DNA from: Tubulanus polymorphus
Lineage: Eukaryota; Nemertea; Palaeonemertea; Tubulaniformes; Tubulanidae
NCBI RefSeq assembly: GCF_964204645.1
Contig: NC_134033.1
Span: 10,685,155 to 10,749,154 of the forward strand
Direction: 5' to 3'
DNA length: 64,000 bases
The translations under genes and the position numbers were made by a program. The notes below the pieces were generated by a model that saw nothing but the letters and a program-made list of their open reading frames with translations, was not told the DNA's origin and searched no databases. Position 1 is the stretch's first letter. Every line of letters starts with the position of its first letter. Of this stretch, positions 24,945 to 35,795 are shown in pieces.

Positions 24945-25640
24945 AAGGCAGTAGGTAAAATGTGTATTTGTATAACTGAAGTACTGAAATAAAGAAGACG
25001 CTTGAACCAGTTCGGTAAAAGAGAATTTGACGCTTTTCAGTAAATGAATATACGTGTTCAGTTTCGAGCACACTGCTTTTATGCGTTCGTCAGATGTTAG
25101 TTCATTATCAACAATGCGGCTTCAAAAATTATGTGAACGCACTAATTCGATGTCGGTGTTTCCAAACGTTACAAAGTTAAAAAGGATCCTTTGGGTTTTG
25201 TATAAAGTTCCACCGTTTTTCTTTTATATTTACGGTCAATTTAATCTAACTGAACCAATCATTGACGATTATGTTGTTCTTCATAAATGTTGACATAACA
25301 TTCGAATTTTCTACCGTTATACTTAGTGTTGTGTCATCGGCCAACTGAATACTGATCCCTTAAAAAATTTTCGATTTCGACCGATGTCATATGAATATAT
25401 CAAAACAAAAGCGGTCCTAGGACAGACCCTGGGGAAATCCGTATTCTATGTAATTAATTTCAGAACAAATATTATTATAACTTCCAAACATGTTTGCGAT
25501 TTTTTAGATAAGATTTCAACCAGACGAAAGTGACCCCACGATCCCATAATGTTGATGTTTGTTCGGTAAGTCCAGCACTAACCCAGAGCCACCATTGATC
25601 TGAAGGCGTTATCAGGCGAACGTGCATTTGGTACATTTGC
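24945..25640 (-). mobile_element. Non-LTR retrotransposon (LINE) reverse-transcriptase remnant
   Basis: Read on the minus strand, broken frames give LWDRGVTFVWLKSYLKNRKH (the helix before the RT palm), IEYGFPQG...LGPLLF (RT motif with PQG), QLADDTTLS (the catalytic ADD box) and, after a gap, CSKLNTYIHLLKSVKFSF (the thumb segment). Their order matches a LINE RT domain. Frameshifts and stops separate them, so the copy is dead. The clade (CR1/L2/Jockey-like) cannot be fixed from these pieces. Confidence 0.75.
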
Positions 25641-25905
25641 ACATACTGTTGAATTCTCTCCCCCACTCCCTCCGTTGACTCGCTCACAGCATTCACAAGA
25701 CAACTCAAGACAGCTCATTTCTTTTTCATGAGAGCGCCTGACAACAATGCCAGTAATTTACAAGATGCCGGAATTATCCTTATCCTGGTTTCGTATCCAA
25801 GAATCTACCAGAGTGGTAAACATTTCCTTTTTACGTACGTAAGATTAACAGCCCGATGATCTTAATTCATGCTGAAATATTGATAATGTATTTTTGGAAA
25901 ATTAG

Positions 25906-26290
25906 GTTGTACGATGAATCTGTTGCGTGGCTCGTCGCTAACTCCAGAACCGAAGAGGCGATCATAATCTCGAGGAAAGCAGCGAAATCTAACAAACGTT
26001 CATTTTCTCCGGGCGACATTTTTTTCTATAAGAAAAACCACAGTTGAAACAACTTTGGAGTTCTCCAAGAAACAACTAAACGAAGCACATGTATGCAGTA
26101 ACTCAATACCTATTTACTAAAAAGAATAATCATTTATTCAAAGATCAAATCTGTTAATTTCAGATGAAAGCTCAGTTGTCGACAGAGTTAAACTGGTGTC
26201 TGGAAATTTGCTAGGCTGCACAAAGGGTATGAGTGAAGATTCTGACGATGAAACGATGGGAATTTTAGAAGTATTCCTCATAATTTTACC
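25906..26290 (+). pseudogene. SLC22-type transporter exon, decayed tandem copy 1
   Basis: After an acceptor (TTTGGAAAATTAG) the frame reads LYDESVAWLVANSRTEEAI, the SLC22 (organic cation/anion transporter) segment of the large intracellular loop after TM6. An in-frame TGA follows within about 45 codons (CACAGTTGA). The sequence then aligns with copy 2 only after insertions, including a block of about 100 bases with stops before LGCTKG. Upstream flanking sequence (about 25,640-25,900) also matches the flank of copy 2, so a genomic segment was duplicated. It cannot encode a transporter. Confidence 0.75.
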
Positions 26291-26299
26291 TCAGTAGAA

Positions 26300-26470
26300 G
26301 AATAAGTGCTAGGTATCAAAACAACGGTTGCAACGGTTTTTTCGGCGTCAAAAACAGGAGACAGACAATGACTATAGGCGCCAGACGCTGTAAAAATCAG
26401 ACGAACCATGTACAGGTAAAAATAAAACACGATGAAACACGGTGCAGATAGGCGATTTTAGAAAATGTAA
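26300..26470 (+). repeat. Interspersed repeat shared with 33,070-33,220
   Basis: The block ATCAAAACAACGGTTGCAACGG..., GGCGTCAAAAACAGGAGACAGACAATGACTATAGGCGCCAGACGCTG... and GATGAAACACGGTG matches 33,076-33,215 almost base for base. Between here and 27,015 I see no gene. Confidence 0.7.
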
Positions 26471-27027
26471 AAATTCTAAATGTCCTGCAATTAGCATTGA
26501 TTGAATTCACATTAGTCTTAGAACTGCACATCCAAAATTTCCTTTAAAAAACTATTTCGGGTCATGGTATTATCTGATAGTGGTTTCAAGAGGCTATAAC
26601 TGAGGCTATCGATTTATCAACGTCGGCCTTTCCCTTCCCTATAATCATGAAATTTTGATGTCTAAACTTACAATTCAACCAGGGTTTAACACTTCTAAAT
26701 TACTATTCACACCGATAGGTGTTGTTCATCAAGTGAATAATAACATGGAATGAATTCCACAGCAACGAGTTACAAGTTATCTCTGCGATAAATGAGTTCA
26801 TTTTCTATGTAGTGAAACTATGAGTCAAACAATGACTGAAATCTGAACTCGATTCTGTGGATGAATTGATCCAGGTGATTTAAATGATGAGCCCCTTCGG
26901 CCGGTGGACGAGTTGTTGGAGATCGAATGTAACAGAAGAGTTCAAGACGAGTTTATCAGTTTCACTGAACGGCAGTAGACAACAGCGATTGCAAACGCGT
27001 ATGCCGCACTAGTAGGCCTATCTACAC

Positions 27028-27240
27028 TCTTAGAACAAAGGGAGCAAGAACCTTAAGGGGTTCTTGGGCTTGCCACCCAGGGAGAACCTTTTTTGTAGGG
27101 TTCCTTGAAGAACCCCTGGTAAAGGTTCTTTGAAGAACCATTTCGTATAAAGGGTACTTGTAAGAACCCCTTTCAATATTATCAAATGGTTCTTGACAGG
27201 GTTCTTGGGGGGAACCATTTTAGGTATTTTTAGGGTTCCT
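27028..27240. mobile_element. GGTTCTTNGAAGAACC palindromic repeat element
   Basis: A cluster of AAGGTTCTT and AAGAACCCC modules in both orientations includes AAAGGTTCTTTGAAGAACCA (near 27,120-27,140), with AAATGGTTCTTGACAGGGTT near the right end. The repeated inverted modules indicate a foldback or MITE-like element. No coding capacity. Confidence 0.6.
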
Positions 27241-27249
27241 CATTTTTTG

Positions 27250-28560
27250 ATTACTCAAGCTGTTCATGATTTGTCCATCCTCTGATATGTTTGACTGCTC
27301 CCTTAATCCTCGTGTGGATAAAAAAAACTGATGAAAAGAATCGCGTAAAATTGATATCATATAAACTTTTTTATTATAAAATCTCATGAATTAAAATATG
27401 AATGAAACACACTAAATGATACAAAAATAGTTTCACTAAATTGGTTACAAATGTACAATAAGATTGAAAGATGGCGAACTTATTTCAGTTGCGCTAATCG
27501 CTTGGTATCTTAAATCGGTTGGGAGTTTTTCCACATTAAGTCAAAAACATAATGTTTTGAGAATATCAATGTGTTTTAGAAATTAGTGGAATATGATATA
27601 AGATGATATGTTAAACGTATAATAGGCCGACTTGAGGCAGGCCACTCCGCTTATTGAGAATCTATCCACTTTCAGTAAGCCATCTTCTTAAATAAGTTTG
27701 TCTCAACGCGCTGCCACCTTCGCAACCTTTCAACCGCAGCACCCGTTTGAAATACAAATAATATTGAGAATTTATGGTGTAACAAAATCGATTATGTTTT
27801 GCAATAATGCACACTCTGCGAGTAAATCTTAACACGTTATAATATTACATGCATAAGTTCCAAATACATTTGTCAATAGAAAAGACAAACGAAGTTAACA
27901 GTGGGATTTGATTCAGAATACGAACCTTTTTAACGGTTTTCAATTCTTTCGCATCCTCTCTCAAATTCCCTGGTAATACGTGAAGCTCTGCTGTTCTCAT
28001 CACATCTGAAATAGTGAATATGATTATCTTCTATCAAAATACAGTCACACAGTAAAGGCCATGAATCAAGATATACTGACCTGTTTCTGCAATTTCGCTA
28101 CTTTGAAGCGACACGATTGCCAAATGTACAGACTTTGTATATTTGTTTAATTTTCTTCCGCCATAGGTCCGAGATTGGAAAAGATTATAAAAAGCTTACC
28201 ACCAACGATTAGGTAACTAACTATTCGCGATGGTGATATCGACGCCAGGCCAACACTGACTCTGGTCGCTGGGGCTTCATTGGACTATTCGCCACTGATC
28301 TGAAGTGATTAGGCCGACGTGTTGAAACATTTGCACCCATACTGTTGAATTCTCTACCCCACTCCCTCCGTTGAACTCTCTCCCAATATACAATAAGACC
28401 TCAAGAGTATTTCAGTTTTTGGAGAGCACCTTTAATAACATTCTACTATTTACAACACGACAAATGAACGAATAAACCTTATTCTGGTTTCGTATCCACC
28501 GGAGTGGTAAACAATAATTCCGTAAGATTAACATCCCGATGATCTTAATTCGTTCTGAAA
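27250..28560. other. No firm gene; weak minus-strand exon pair
   Basis: The interval is mostly AT-rich. On the minus strand, a stop-free stretch ending at a GTCAGT donor (about 28,180 down to 28,082) and another after TATTTTGATAG...CACTATTTCAG (about 28,008 down to 27,930, then GTTCGT) join in matching phase. The products, such as YTKSVHLAIVSLQSSEIAET and DVMRTAELHVLPGNLRED, are unknown to me. From about 28,330 the sequence is the duplicated flank of the SLC22 fragments. Confidence 0.25.
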
Positions 28561-28587
28561 TGTTGATAATGTCTTTTTGTAAATTAG

Positions 28588-29704
28588 GTTGTACGATGAG
28601 TCTGTGGCGTGGCTCGTCGCTAATTCCAGAACCGAAGAGGCGATCAGAATTTTGAGAAAAGCAGCGAAATTTAACAAACGTTCACTTTCTCCGGGCGCCA
28701 TTTTTGCTAAAGAAAAACCACAGAAACAGCTAAACGAAGCACATGTACGAAGTAACTCAAATATGCTAGGCTGCACAAAGGGTAGTGAAGATTCTGATAA
28801 TGAAACGATTGGAATTTTAGAAATATTCAAACATCCTAAACTGCGTCTATACACGATACTAGAAGCTATTATCTGGTGCGTATTACACATATTAATTAGT
28901 CCGGTAGCTAATTTAGTTTGGATTTCAAGATGTTTCTTGTTACTAGGTGTTGTACGAGTCTCATTTATTACGGGTTGACATTGAGTACGACCGTAATGGC
29001 TGGAGGTCGATTTGCGAATTATTTCCTGGCCGCAGCTATTGAACTGCCAAGTTATCTTGTTATGCACATTTCTCTCCAGTAGTAAGTTTGAATCGGCGGA
29101 TAGCAGCATAAAGATTCGCGATTGAATTATATCAATACTGTGATCAGTGTATATTTCAGTATTGGAAGACAGATTTCTCTAGTAGGACTAAATGCTATAA
29201 CCGGTTTAGTGTTGATAGCTGCGACGTTCTGTCCTGAAATGATCGGTACGGTACTATCTATATCCATACCAGTGAACTTTACCCGACTAACTTCAGGTGA
29301 GATTTTACACTAAAAATTTTAGAGAGAAGATCCAAAATGTTCTAGTTATTAATCAGATGTATATTTCACAGAAACCGCACCGTGGGTATTACTTCGGCGT
29401 TTGCCCGAATAGGCAATATGACAGCACCATTCGCCGCTCATTTGGTAGGCCTTTGAAAAATCTTTTACATTTTCAATCCTATAACTTGTTTATTCAAAAT
29501 TTCCAGCTAAGGATTGATTTGTTTCAGGCTCAATTTATATATTGGTTGCCGGGCGTGATTATCGAGTGTATTGGACTGGTTACCGCATTACTCGTGTTAC
29601 CCTTACCGGAAACTAGAGATGTACCGATGCCCCAAACTATCAGCGATGTCGACCTGAAAACAACGCGATCAGTCAAACTATCATTACGAATGAACTGCAA
29701 CTAA
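28588..29704 (+). pseudogene. SLC22-family transporter, C-terminal half, copy 2 (incomplete)
   Basis: SLC22 proteins are 12-TM carriers of organic cations, anions or zwitterions. Five exons can be traced. 28,588-28,875 encodes the TM6-7 loop (YDESVAWLVANSRTEEA, then a loop with polar insertion). 28,947-29,081, after TTTCTTGTTACTAG, encodes SLIYYGLTLSTTVMAGG and IELPSYLVM in phase. 29,160-29,296 encodes YIGRQISLVGLNAITGLVL. 29,372-29,444 encodes NRTVGITSAFARIGNMTAPF. 29,528-29,704 encodes the last TM and LPLPETRDVPMPQTI, then a stop. The join from the third to the fourth exon is out of phase and lacks the usual TAELFPT-like segment, so an exon is lost. TM1-6 are absent from the window. The late exons themselves are intact, so decay may be recent; a chimeric transcript cannot be excluded. 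Confidence 0.75.
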
Positions 29705-29899
29705 TGAGTTAAAGGCAATCCATCAAAACACGCGTCGATAACTTCCCAAATAAAACTTGAAAATTAATACAGCCTGTTGGAGCTAAAACAGAGAATAAAC
29801 TAAACACTAGAAAATAGGTCGTACATTACATTGTTGCCATTTTATTCGACTAGATTTTCAATTCCTTGAAGACTTAGTGAAATATCAGACACAATAATC

Positions 29900-30173
29900 T
29901 TAATTAGGACAACATTTTCCCATAAAAGAACGACAACAACTTTGGTTAAAACTCCAGAACCAATATGTACCTGCTCTCCCTCTGCAAGTGCACGATATAC
30001 CTCGCTCTTCAATCTGAATTTCTGTAAATAGATTAAACGCCACTTTGATTAAACTTGTAAATTAGAATAAAATTCACGGGTTGTTAAAAACCAAATTCGA
30101 TACCTTCAGATGCCGCGATAGCTCCAACGACCATAAACAAGGCCAACGCGATGAACAGGGTTTTGGTAAACAT
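29900..30173 (-). CDS. Small secreted cysteine-rich (defensin/BDS-like) peptide, 2 exons
   Basis: Exon 1 (30,173 down to 30,104) encodes a 23-residue leader with a long hydrophobic core (LFIALALFMVVGAIA), directly after a possible acceptor (CAATTTCAGA). It ends in phase 1 at GGTATCG. Exon 2 (30,021 down to 29,900) follows CTATTTACAG in the matching phase and ends in TAA. The precursor is 63 residues. The mature part has six cysteines at 34, 36, 52, 53, 60 and 61 (C-x-C-x15-CC-x6-CC) with a YWF triplet at 43-45. A C-x-C start, a central aromatic YWF and a final CC resemble the beta-defensin-like BDS/APETx fold, whose members act as antimicrobial peptides or ion-channel toxins; here the role is unknown. 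Both exons are too short to stand out alone. The phase match, leader and cysteine pattern together make the model likely; the homology is suggestive only. Confidence 0.75.
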
Positions 30174-30324
30174 TCTGAAATTGAATCAGAAATGTCCATA
30201 ATTTCTCTGCTGAGTTACTACTACGACAATGAAATAGTTTGTATAGTTTTTCTATTCAATCCTTTAAGTTATCAGAATTTGATCCTGATTTTGAATTTGA
30301 TTAATCGTGATCACAATTCATGTT

Positions 30325-30478
30325 AGTAATAGGGTATACGTCTTTCTATACCAGAGGTCGAGAGGTCGAGCTCATAAAAATGAAAATTGATTATAGATTC
30401 TCACACGCTCGAATTTATCTTTATTTTTACTCACTCGCCCCCTCAACCTCTGATATGAAAAGACATACCCTATTACTC
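30325..30478. mobile_element. Small inverted-repeat element (AGTAATAGGGTAT ends)
   Basis: The left end AGTAATAGGGTATACGTCTT (30,325 on) and the right end AAGACATACCCTATTACT (to 30,478) are inverted repeats, and the similarity extends inward (CCAGAGGTCGAG against CTCAACCTCTGA). A further copy of the right end lies at 31,170-31,202, at the end of the AT-rich ORF. MITE-like; no transposase. Confidence 0.65.
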
Positions 30479-30642
30479 TAATAATTTCATATATATGAAC
30501 ATTATATAAATGAATATCATATATATGAAAATCAATTTTAATAACAAATATGTAAAATAAATGGTAGAATTAGAAGAATTAAAAAGTAACAAGTGATTAA
30601 CGATTTGATGAAAATTTTGATTAAAAAAATTACTTATAAATG

Positions 30643-31306
30643 AGAGATACTACATCTCAAAGATATTGATTTACATGAAAAATATTTTACAATTAAACGT
30701 TTTATTCCTATTAAAGATTTGATTAAAACTGCACGTTTTCGTTTTCAAATGAATAATATTACTGAATTGAATTTTAAAAATCATTATCTAATGATAGAGT
30801 TATCGAATGAAAAAGATAACATCTTATTCAATACAATAATTCCAAAATTCACAACATTTGATGAAATAGATAAACATTTAATAATTACTGATGAAAAACA
30901 ATCACTTTTAAATAATGAAAATTCGGATAAATCATTATTTATACACTTACGTTATTGCCCTTTCAGAGAATGTTATGTTATGTTTTTCAGATTACAAGAA
31001 AAAAGGTTTATCCCAGACATTCCAAATGAAAAATCGTTTAAAGATGTGGGAATTCAATGTAACTTAGACAATAAAATTGTTACACCTAAAAAGAAATATG
31101 AACCTAATGAAAAAGCGTTATGTAATTGTGGAAAAAATTATACTCGAAGCAATAAATCACATGATTCATCCTCTGGTATGAAAAGACATATACCCTATTA
31201 CTCATCTTGTTCGTTGCCACTGGTGCTAAATATGTCCCGGCGTGCCTGCTTGGCACGGGGACGGGACACATTTTCGGCCAAACCGATCGTAGTGATTTAC
31301 GTGTGA
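30643..31306 (+). CDS. AT-rich orphan ORF with a C-x-C...H...H motif
   Basis: A frame open from just after a TGA near 30,640 to 31,306. The first ATG begins MNNITELNFKNHY (about 30,749), and the open frame before it suggests a missing 5' part. The protein is rich in N, K, I, D and E, and its codons are mostly A/T-ending, unlike the GC3-rich host exons nearby. Near the end is CNCGKNYTRS...SSGMKRH, which resembles a degenerate zinc finger. That segment is encoded by the inverted-repeat copy at 31,170-31,202, and beyond it the frame runs into GC-rich unrelated DNA, so the natural C-terminus is probably lost. I recognise no family. A captured viral or Polinton-type gene fragment, or a transposon gene remnant, would fit the composition. 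Confidence 0.35.
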
Positions 31307-31309
31307 CCG

Positions 31310-32560
31310 TGTGTCTCGTATCGGCAATCAAACCCGGACCAAGACCAGGTCCGAACCAGTTTGACCCGCCCGGACCAATTCTTCTAAGCATGGTCGCAGC
31401 CTCCCACATTCCATCGTTCTCTAGTCGATTGTACGCGCAGTGGTCAGCATTTTATACATCTCGGAAACATCTTAAAATTGGTAGTTTCTACTTTTTACCC
31501 CATTCTTTACCTCGTATCATGAAACTGCTTGATCGACGATGAGTTTTTTTACCTTGTTACCGGTAGCTTATGGTCTTACCTGAGTTTTTAGCTTCAGAAC
31601 AATTCCCTACCAAAATAAATCGATCGGTTTTATACATTCTACTGCAGTATTTCGTAAGCGGCTTTCAAAATTGAACATTTATCAAGTAATTTTTTCGTGC
31701 CTCATTTGAAATGTGAACATGTATATTCTCATTTTATGACTCGAGTGTTTATCTGAATATCATGAATGAATTATTTTTACGATTTGTTGAGGTGAAGAAC
31801 AATAATGACAAATATTGGCAACAACGTTTTGAACACATTGGATTTCAAGTCTATTTCAGGATGCTGAATACAGAGGAGACGCGGGAATCTTCTAGGTTCG
31901 AACCCTTTCTCACTGGTTTTGATGGGGGCATAAACAACAGAAACGCTGAATATCCTGAATAAAATCTGATATGGCGACAAGACGCTGTAACAAGAAAACT
32001 GACTAGTTTTGATGCCTACACACATATTGCTTAATACTGTCGACAATAAAAAGGTGATATTAATCAGATACATATCAAGGATCATTCAAGTCATTTTAGA
32101 TTTGAATATATTAATAATTGAATTGAATAAACCGCCAACCAGTCTAACCCCGATATATTGATGACGTAGCACACATCCTCACAGAATAAATCATCACAAT
32201 TTATCAAAAATAAAATAAGATTTATGGAATATGTTTAGTTGAAAAATAAATGCCAAAATTCGCAATCAATTGTCATTTTGAAAACACCAATATTGATGAC
32301 GTAGTGCACATCGACTCACACAGAACACTTCATATAACCAGGGAGGTGGGAGTCACTCCCACCTCTGTATAATGCATACATGTACTAGGTATCCTGGTTG
32401 TCGATAATTCGTGAAGACCTAGCCCTTGTGGACATAGAACTTGATCTTAAGTTGACGCCAAGCGAAACGCTAACTTTCCTGGAGGAACTTACTGTAGACC
32501 GCGATAATTGGGGTCCCTTGTACATCACATCGTGATGCAGCGGTGTTGGTGATGTCATAG
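31310..32560. other. No gene recognised
   Basis: Contents are a GC-rich patch with a GTGCCTGCTTGGCAC palindrome near 31,241 and AT-rich sequence. Two related blocks with ATTGATGACGTAG(C/T)(A/G)CACATC lie near 32,157 and 32,291. Short ORFs only. Confidence 0.4.
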
Positions 32561-32572
32561 AAGAAGTACTTT

Positions 32573-33071
32573 TGTCTGTCACACCTACTCTCCGTGCGAC
32601 GTTTTGGTCCGTAATTTCGTTAATAATCGGTTTATCTACCTTTATTATGCATGAATTTGTTCAGTAAGGAATTTGCATTCAGAAATAAATCATGAACTGG
32701 CAGAAATTTGTTTGTGTTTTCTTCTATCAGCGATAGTTTACTCAGCATACGCTCGCGTAATGCTGAAAAATCCGCTCCGCGGACGGTCGGAAACGTTACA
32801 GTGACGTCATCACCTGCTCATTAGCATATCAAAATACAGTAGGTGGCGCCACGTGACGGGCCATAAAAGCCGTTTTTCAGCATTACGCGAGCGTATGCTA
32901 GGTAAACTATCGCTGATAGAAGAAAACGCAAACAAATTTCTGCCAGTTCATGATTTATGTCTGAATGCAAATTCCTTACTGAACAAATTGATGCATAATA
33001 TTTACAGATCAACCGATTATTAACGAAATTACGGACCAAAACGTCGCACGAAGAGCATGTGTGACAGACAG
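32573..33071. mobile_element. Foldback element with about 197-bp inverted arms
   Basis: The left arm (32,573-32,769) and right arm (32,873-33,071) are near-perfect inverted repeats. The outer ends are GTCTGTCACAC and GTGTGACAGAC; the inner ends are CGCGTAATGCTGAAAA and TTTTCAGCATTACGCG. The spacer is about 103 bp and holds GTGACGTCATCAC. There is no ORF of note. Arms this long and well preserved suggest recent origin. It is a foldback or long-TIR MITE of unknown superfamily. Confidence 0.88.
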
Positions 33072-33075
33072 TAGG

Positions 33076-33220
33076 CATCAAAAGAAAACATAATTGTAAC
33101 GGTTTTTAAGGCGTCAAAAATAGGAGACAGACAATGACTATAGGCGCCAGAGGCTGTAAAAATCAGATGAATCATGTATAGGTGAAAATAAAACACGGTG
33201 AAACACATGTCGCGTTAAGC
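33076..33220 (+). repeat. Interspersed repeat, second copy of the 26.3-kb block
   Basis: GGCGTCAAAAATAGGAGACAGACAATGACTATAGGCGCCAGAGGCTG and GTGAAAATAAAACACGGTGAAACAC match 26,315-26,440. It abuts the foldback element directly. Confidence 0.7.
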
Positions 33221-33621
33221 CTCGATGCAGACAGGCTTTATTTTGGCGACTGAGAAATCGCTTGAAAATCGCGCTTACTCGGATTCATGCGACTATAAAA
33301 CTACTCTCGGTTTTAGTCGCGAGCAACCTGTTACCATTAAACTAAACTAAAATTGATGCCGGGTGCACTCAGTGCATGGGTGAATAAGTATGATGGTATC
33401 CGAAATGACAACTTCCAGTCACAATTCGTCGATGTCAAGCCAATCTCAATACAATAAATCAATTCCTTTCCATCAGATGTTGACAGAAGCCTAGACGAAC
33501 CTTTTTTGGATCCGTTATAGTTTATGGTCAGCACTATGCACAATAAAACATGCATTCATACAAGATTTGTGCAAATTACCTCAGTACCGACAGACGCCGA
33601 AACTGCAATCGATATAGATTT

Positions 33622-34165
33622 GTTAAGCCGGGCGTAGGTCGGCCTTGCGATGCGATGCGATCGTCGCGTTGTGTCGCAAGTTGGGGCATAAGTCGATTGC
33701 ACGCGATTATCGGCGACTGTGTGCGCCTAGTTGCGATCGTCGCTGGCGGTCGCAGTGAATTGCGTCGCAATGAGTCGCAAGCCGTCGCAAGGCCGACCTA
33801 CGCCCGCCTTTAGTTTCATCACTATGATTAGAAAATGTGTACATGTTCTACATTCTGCGACGCGACGTGACAGTCGCATCCGACCTACGCGCTCTTGCGA
33901 CTGGGATTTGACGCGATTCGAACCAACGATGTAGGATTCGCACCCACTATGGTAATGAGATGCGTTTTGGAATAATTTTTGATCGATTCGAAAAATTTCT
34001 TATCGTGAACTAAATCTCTTCCATTTGCATTCAGTTTGGTGCTAATTTTAGTTACCACGTGACAACCAGAATCGCGGATCGCGTCGCTTCGACCTACGCG
34101 CAGGCGGCACAAACTAGTCGCACACGGTTGCTGATAATCGCATCGCAACCGACTTACGCCCCCCC
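33622..34165. mobile_element. GTCGCAA/CGACCTACGC inverted-repeat elements
   Basis: AAGCCGGGCGTAGGTCGGCC (33,625 on) and GGCCGACCTACGCCCGCCTTT (33,793 on) are terminal inverted repeats of an element of about 185 bp packed with GTCGCAA, GATCGTCGC and GCGATTATC modules. Further half-elements with TCGCATCCGACCTACGCGC (33,875) and CGCTTCGACCTACGCGC (34,085), and CGCAACCGACTTACGCCCCC (34,147), follow. The same module family recurs at 48.3 kb. Confidence 0.7.
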
Positions 34166-34169
34166 CCCG

Positions 34170-34740
34170 ACCCCTTGCGACGTTGGTATCCTGCGGTCAA
34201 TAAACAATTTTGAAACAGGCATATTAGGCCTATCCCAATCTGTATAGGCCTGCCTATCACCAGTAGTATGCACATGGTAAAAGATCATGATAGCACAGGG
34301 ACTTATTGCATAGAATTATTCTATGCAGTGAGTGAGTCGTGAGAATGATGTATATCATATATCCTTCTGGACGATTGATTTCTGTATAAGTCCTGTTTCG
34401 TCATGGGATGTTCCTCAAATGCAAATGAATTGAAAAAATAAACGTTAAATTAGTCACGAATTTTCTACATGAGTCTTAAGTTTTTTGATTGCATACGTTT
34501 TCTGTGGGTTGGAAGCATTCAATGATTAGGCCAACATTGCTATGAAGTGATGAGCATTAAATCAAATTTTCAGATCTGATTATGAAAAATTGATTCAGAT
34601 TCTGCCGTATTCGTGATGGAAAATGTCAGAAAAAAAAGATAGCCAGAAAGCACTCAGAATACACCTTCGAGTACTTTAAATGAAAAAAAATTCTGGGGGG
34701 GGGCGCTCGCGGCATTCCGTGTATTTTGTTCCACTTTAGG
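34170..34740. other. No gene recognised
   Basis: AT-rich sequence without ORFs of interest. A poly-G run precedes the left boundary of the tandem duplication. Confidence 0.4.
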
Positions 34741-34814
34741 TCACCGGTCACCACACCTGACTGGTTACCAGTCACCACACTGACAGGACAAACTTATAAA
34801 CTCCATCACTCTCT

Positions 34815-34887
34815 ATGCAATCATCTAATGATTAGCATGCTCGGCTGGTATGCTCTTAGTCGCGCGTTCGAGTCCTGCTAGGTTTAG
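34815..34887 (+). repeat. tRNA-derived SINE relic in copy A
   Basis: ATTAGCATGCTCGGCTGGTA resembles a tRNA D-arm/A-box region, and GCGTTCGAGTCCTGC, about 27 bases on, resembles a T-arm/B box. The corresponding relic in copy B lies at about 40,752-40,826. It is too degenerate to be a tRNA gene. Confidence 0.5.
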
Positions 34888-35795
34888 AGTTACGGCTAGG
34901 TTTAGTGACGAGCGCCTGGATTGTGGACACACCTACGGTTTTGGTAATCGGACCCGTTTTTGGACGAATTGTCGCTGTATTAGACTGATGAAAACCGTAT
35001 TCAACTTTTTCCGACGTTTATTTCTGACTGAATAAACACAAGCTATATGGCTGTCTGGGTTGTCGGACCCGTTTTTGGACGAATTGTCACTATATAAAAC
35101 TGTTGAAAACCTTATTCAAATTATTTTGCACATTTTTCCGACGTTTATTTTTGACAGACAAAACACAAGCTATGGTTGTCTGGGTTGTTGGACCTGTTTT
35201 TGGACGAAAAATTGTCATTTATTTGGATGCCTGCCAATGTCTCTTTACTAGTACTGCACAATTTCAAACATTTATTTGACAGGAGAAAATTCAAAGGACC
35301 ACCCCCCCCCCACCTCCTTTATAGTCGCTACATTCCCTTCCCCGAACATTTAGTGCAGACATTAAAAGTATGAATAACAATTTCAAATCCCTGAATGACA
35401 GTTCCCGTGGGGGCTTGAGAATACCTTAGTCTATAAAGGGGGCCCTTCTTATTATCAGGACCTATTCTAGGTAATAGGGCTTTGTAGGGGATAATAGGGG
35501 GTTTACTGAAATATCACGACCTGTTTTTCATAATTTCGTTGTTCAATCATCCGTATAACTTATTACGCAACATTCAAAAAGTATTGTTCACTCAGACACG
35601 ATGAAAACGTCCTATGATGAATGATTTTCTTTGAATCTTTTAGAGATCGATTGAGCATTTATTTAAATCTATCGTCGTCTATCGTTCTTTTTTCCGGTTT
35701 TGTTGTTGTAACTAAGAGTCATATTTGCTGACATAGTAATGCGTGAATTTTCGATCATTTTAGTGTCAACCGTTCTGCAAACAAGATGCGTTAAA

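Noticed and set aside
30447-31202. Array of C2H2 zinc fingers (SSGMKRH and TSDMKRH)
   Set aside because: The MKRH strings come from copies of an inverted terminal repeat; only one partial C-x-C...H motif exists and no finger spacing is met.
34815-34887. tRNA gene
   Set aside because: A- and B-box-like parts are present, but acceptor and anticodon stems do not pair; better explained as a SINE relic.
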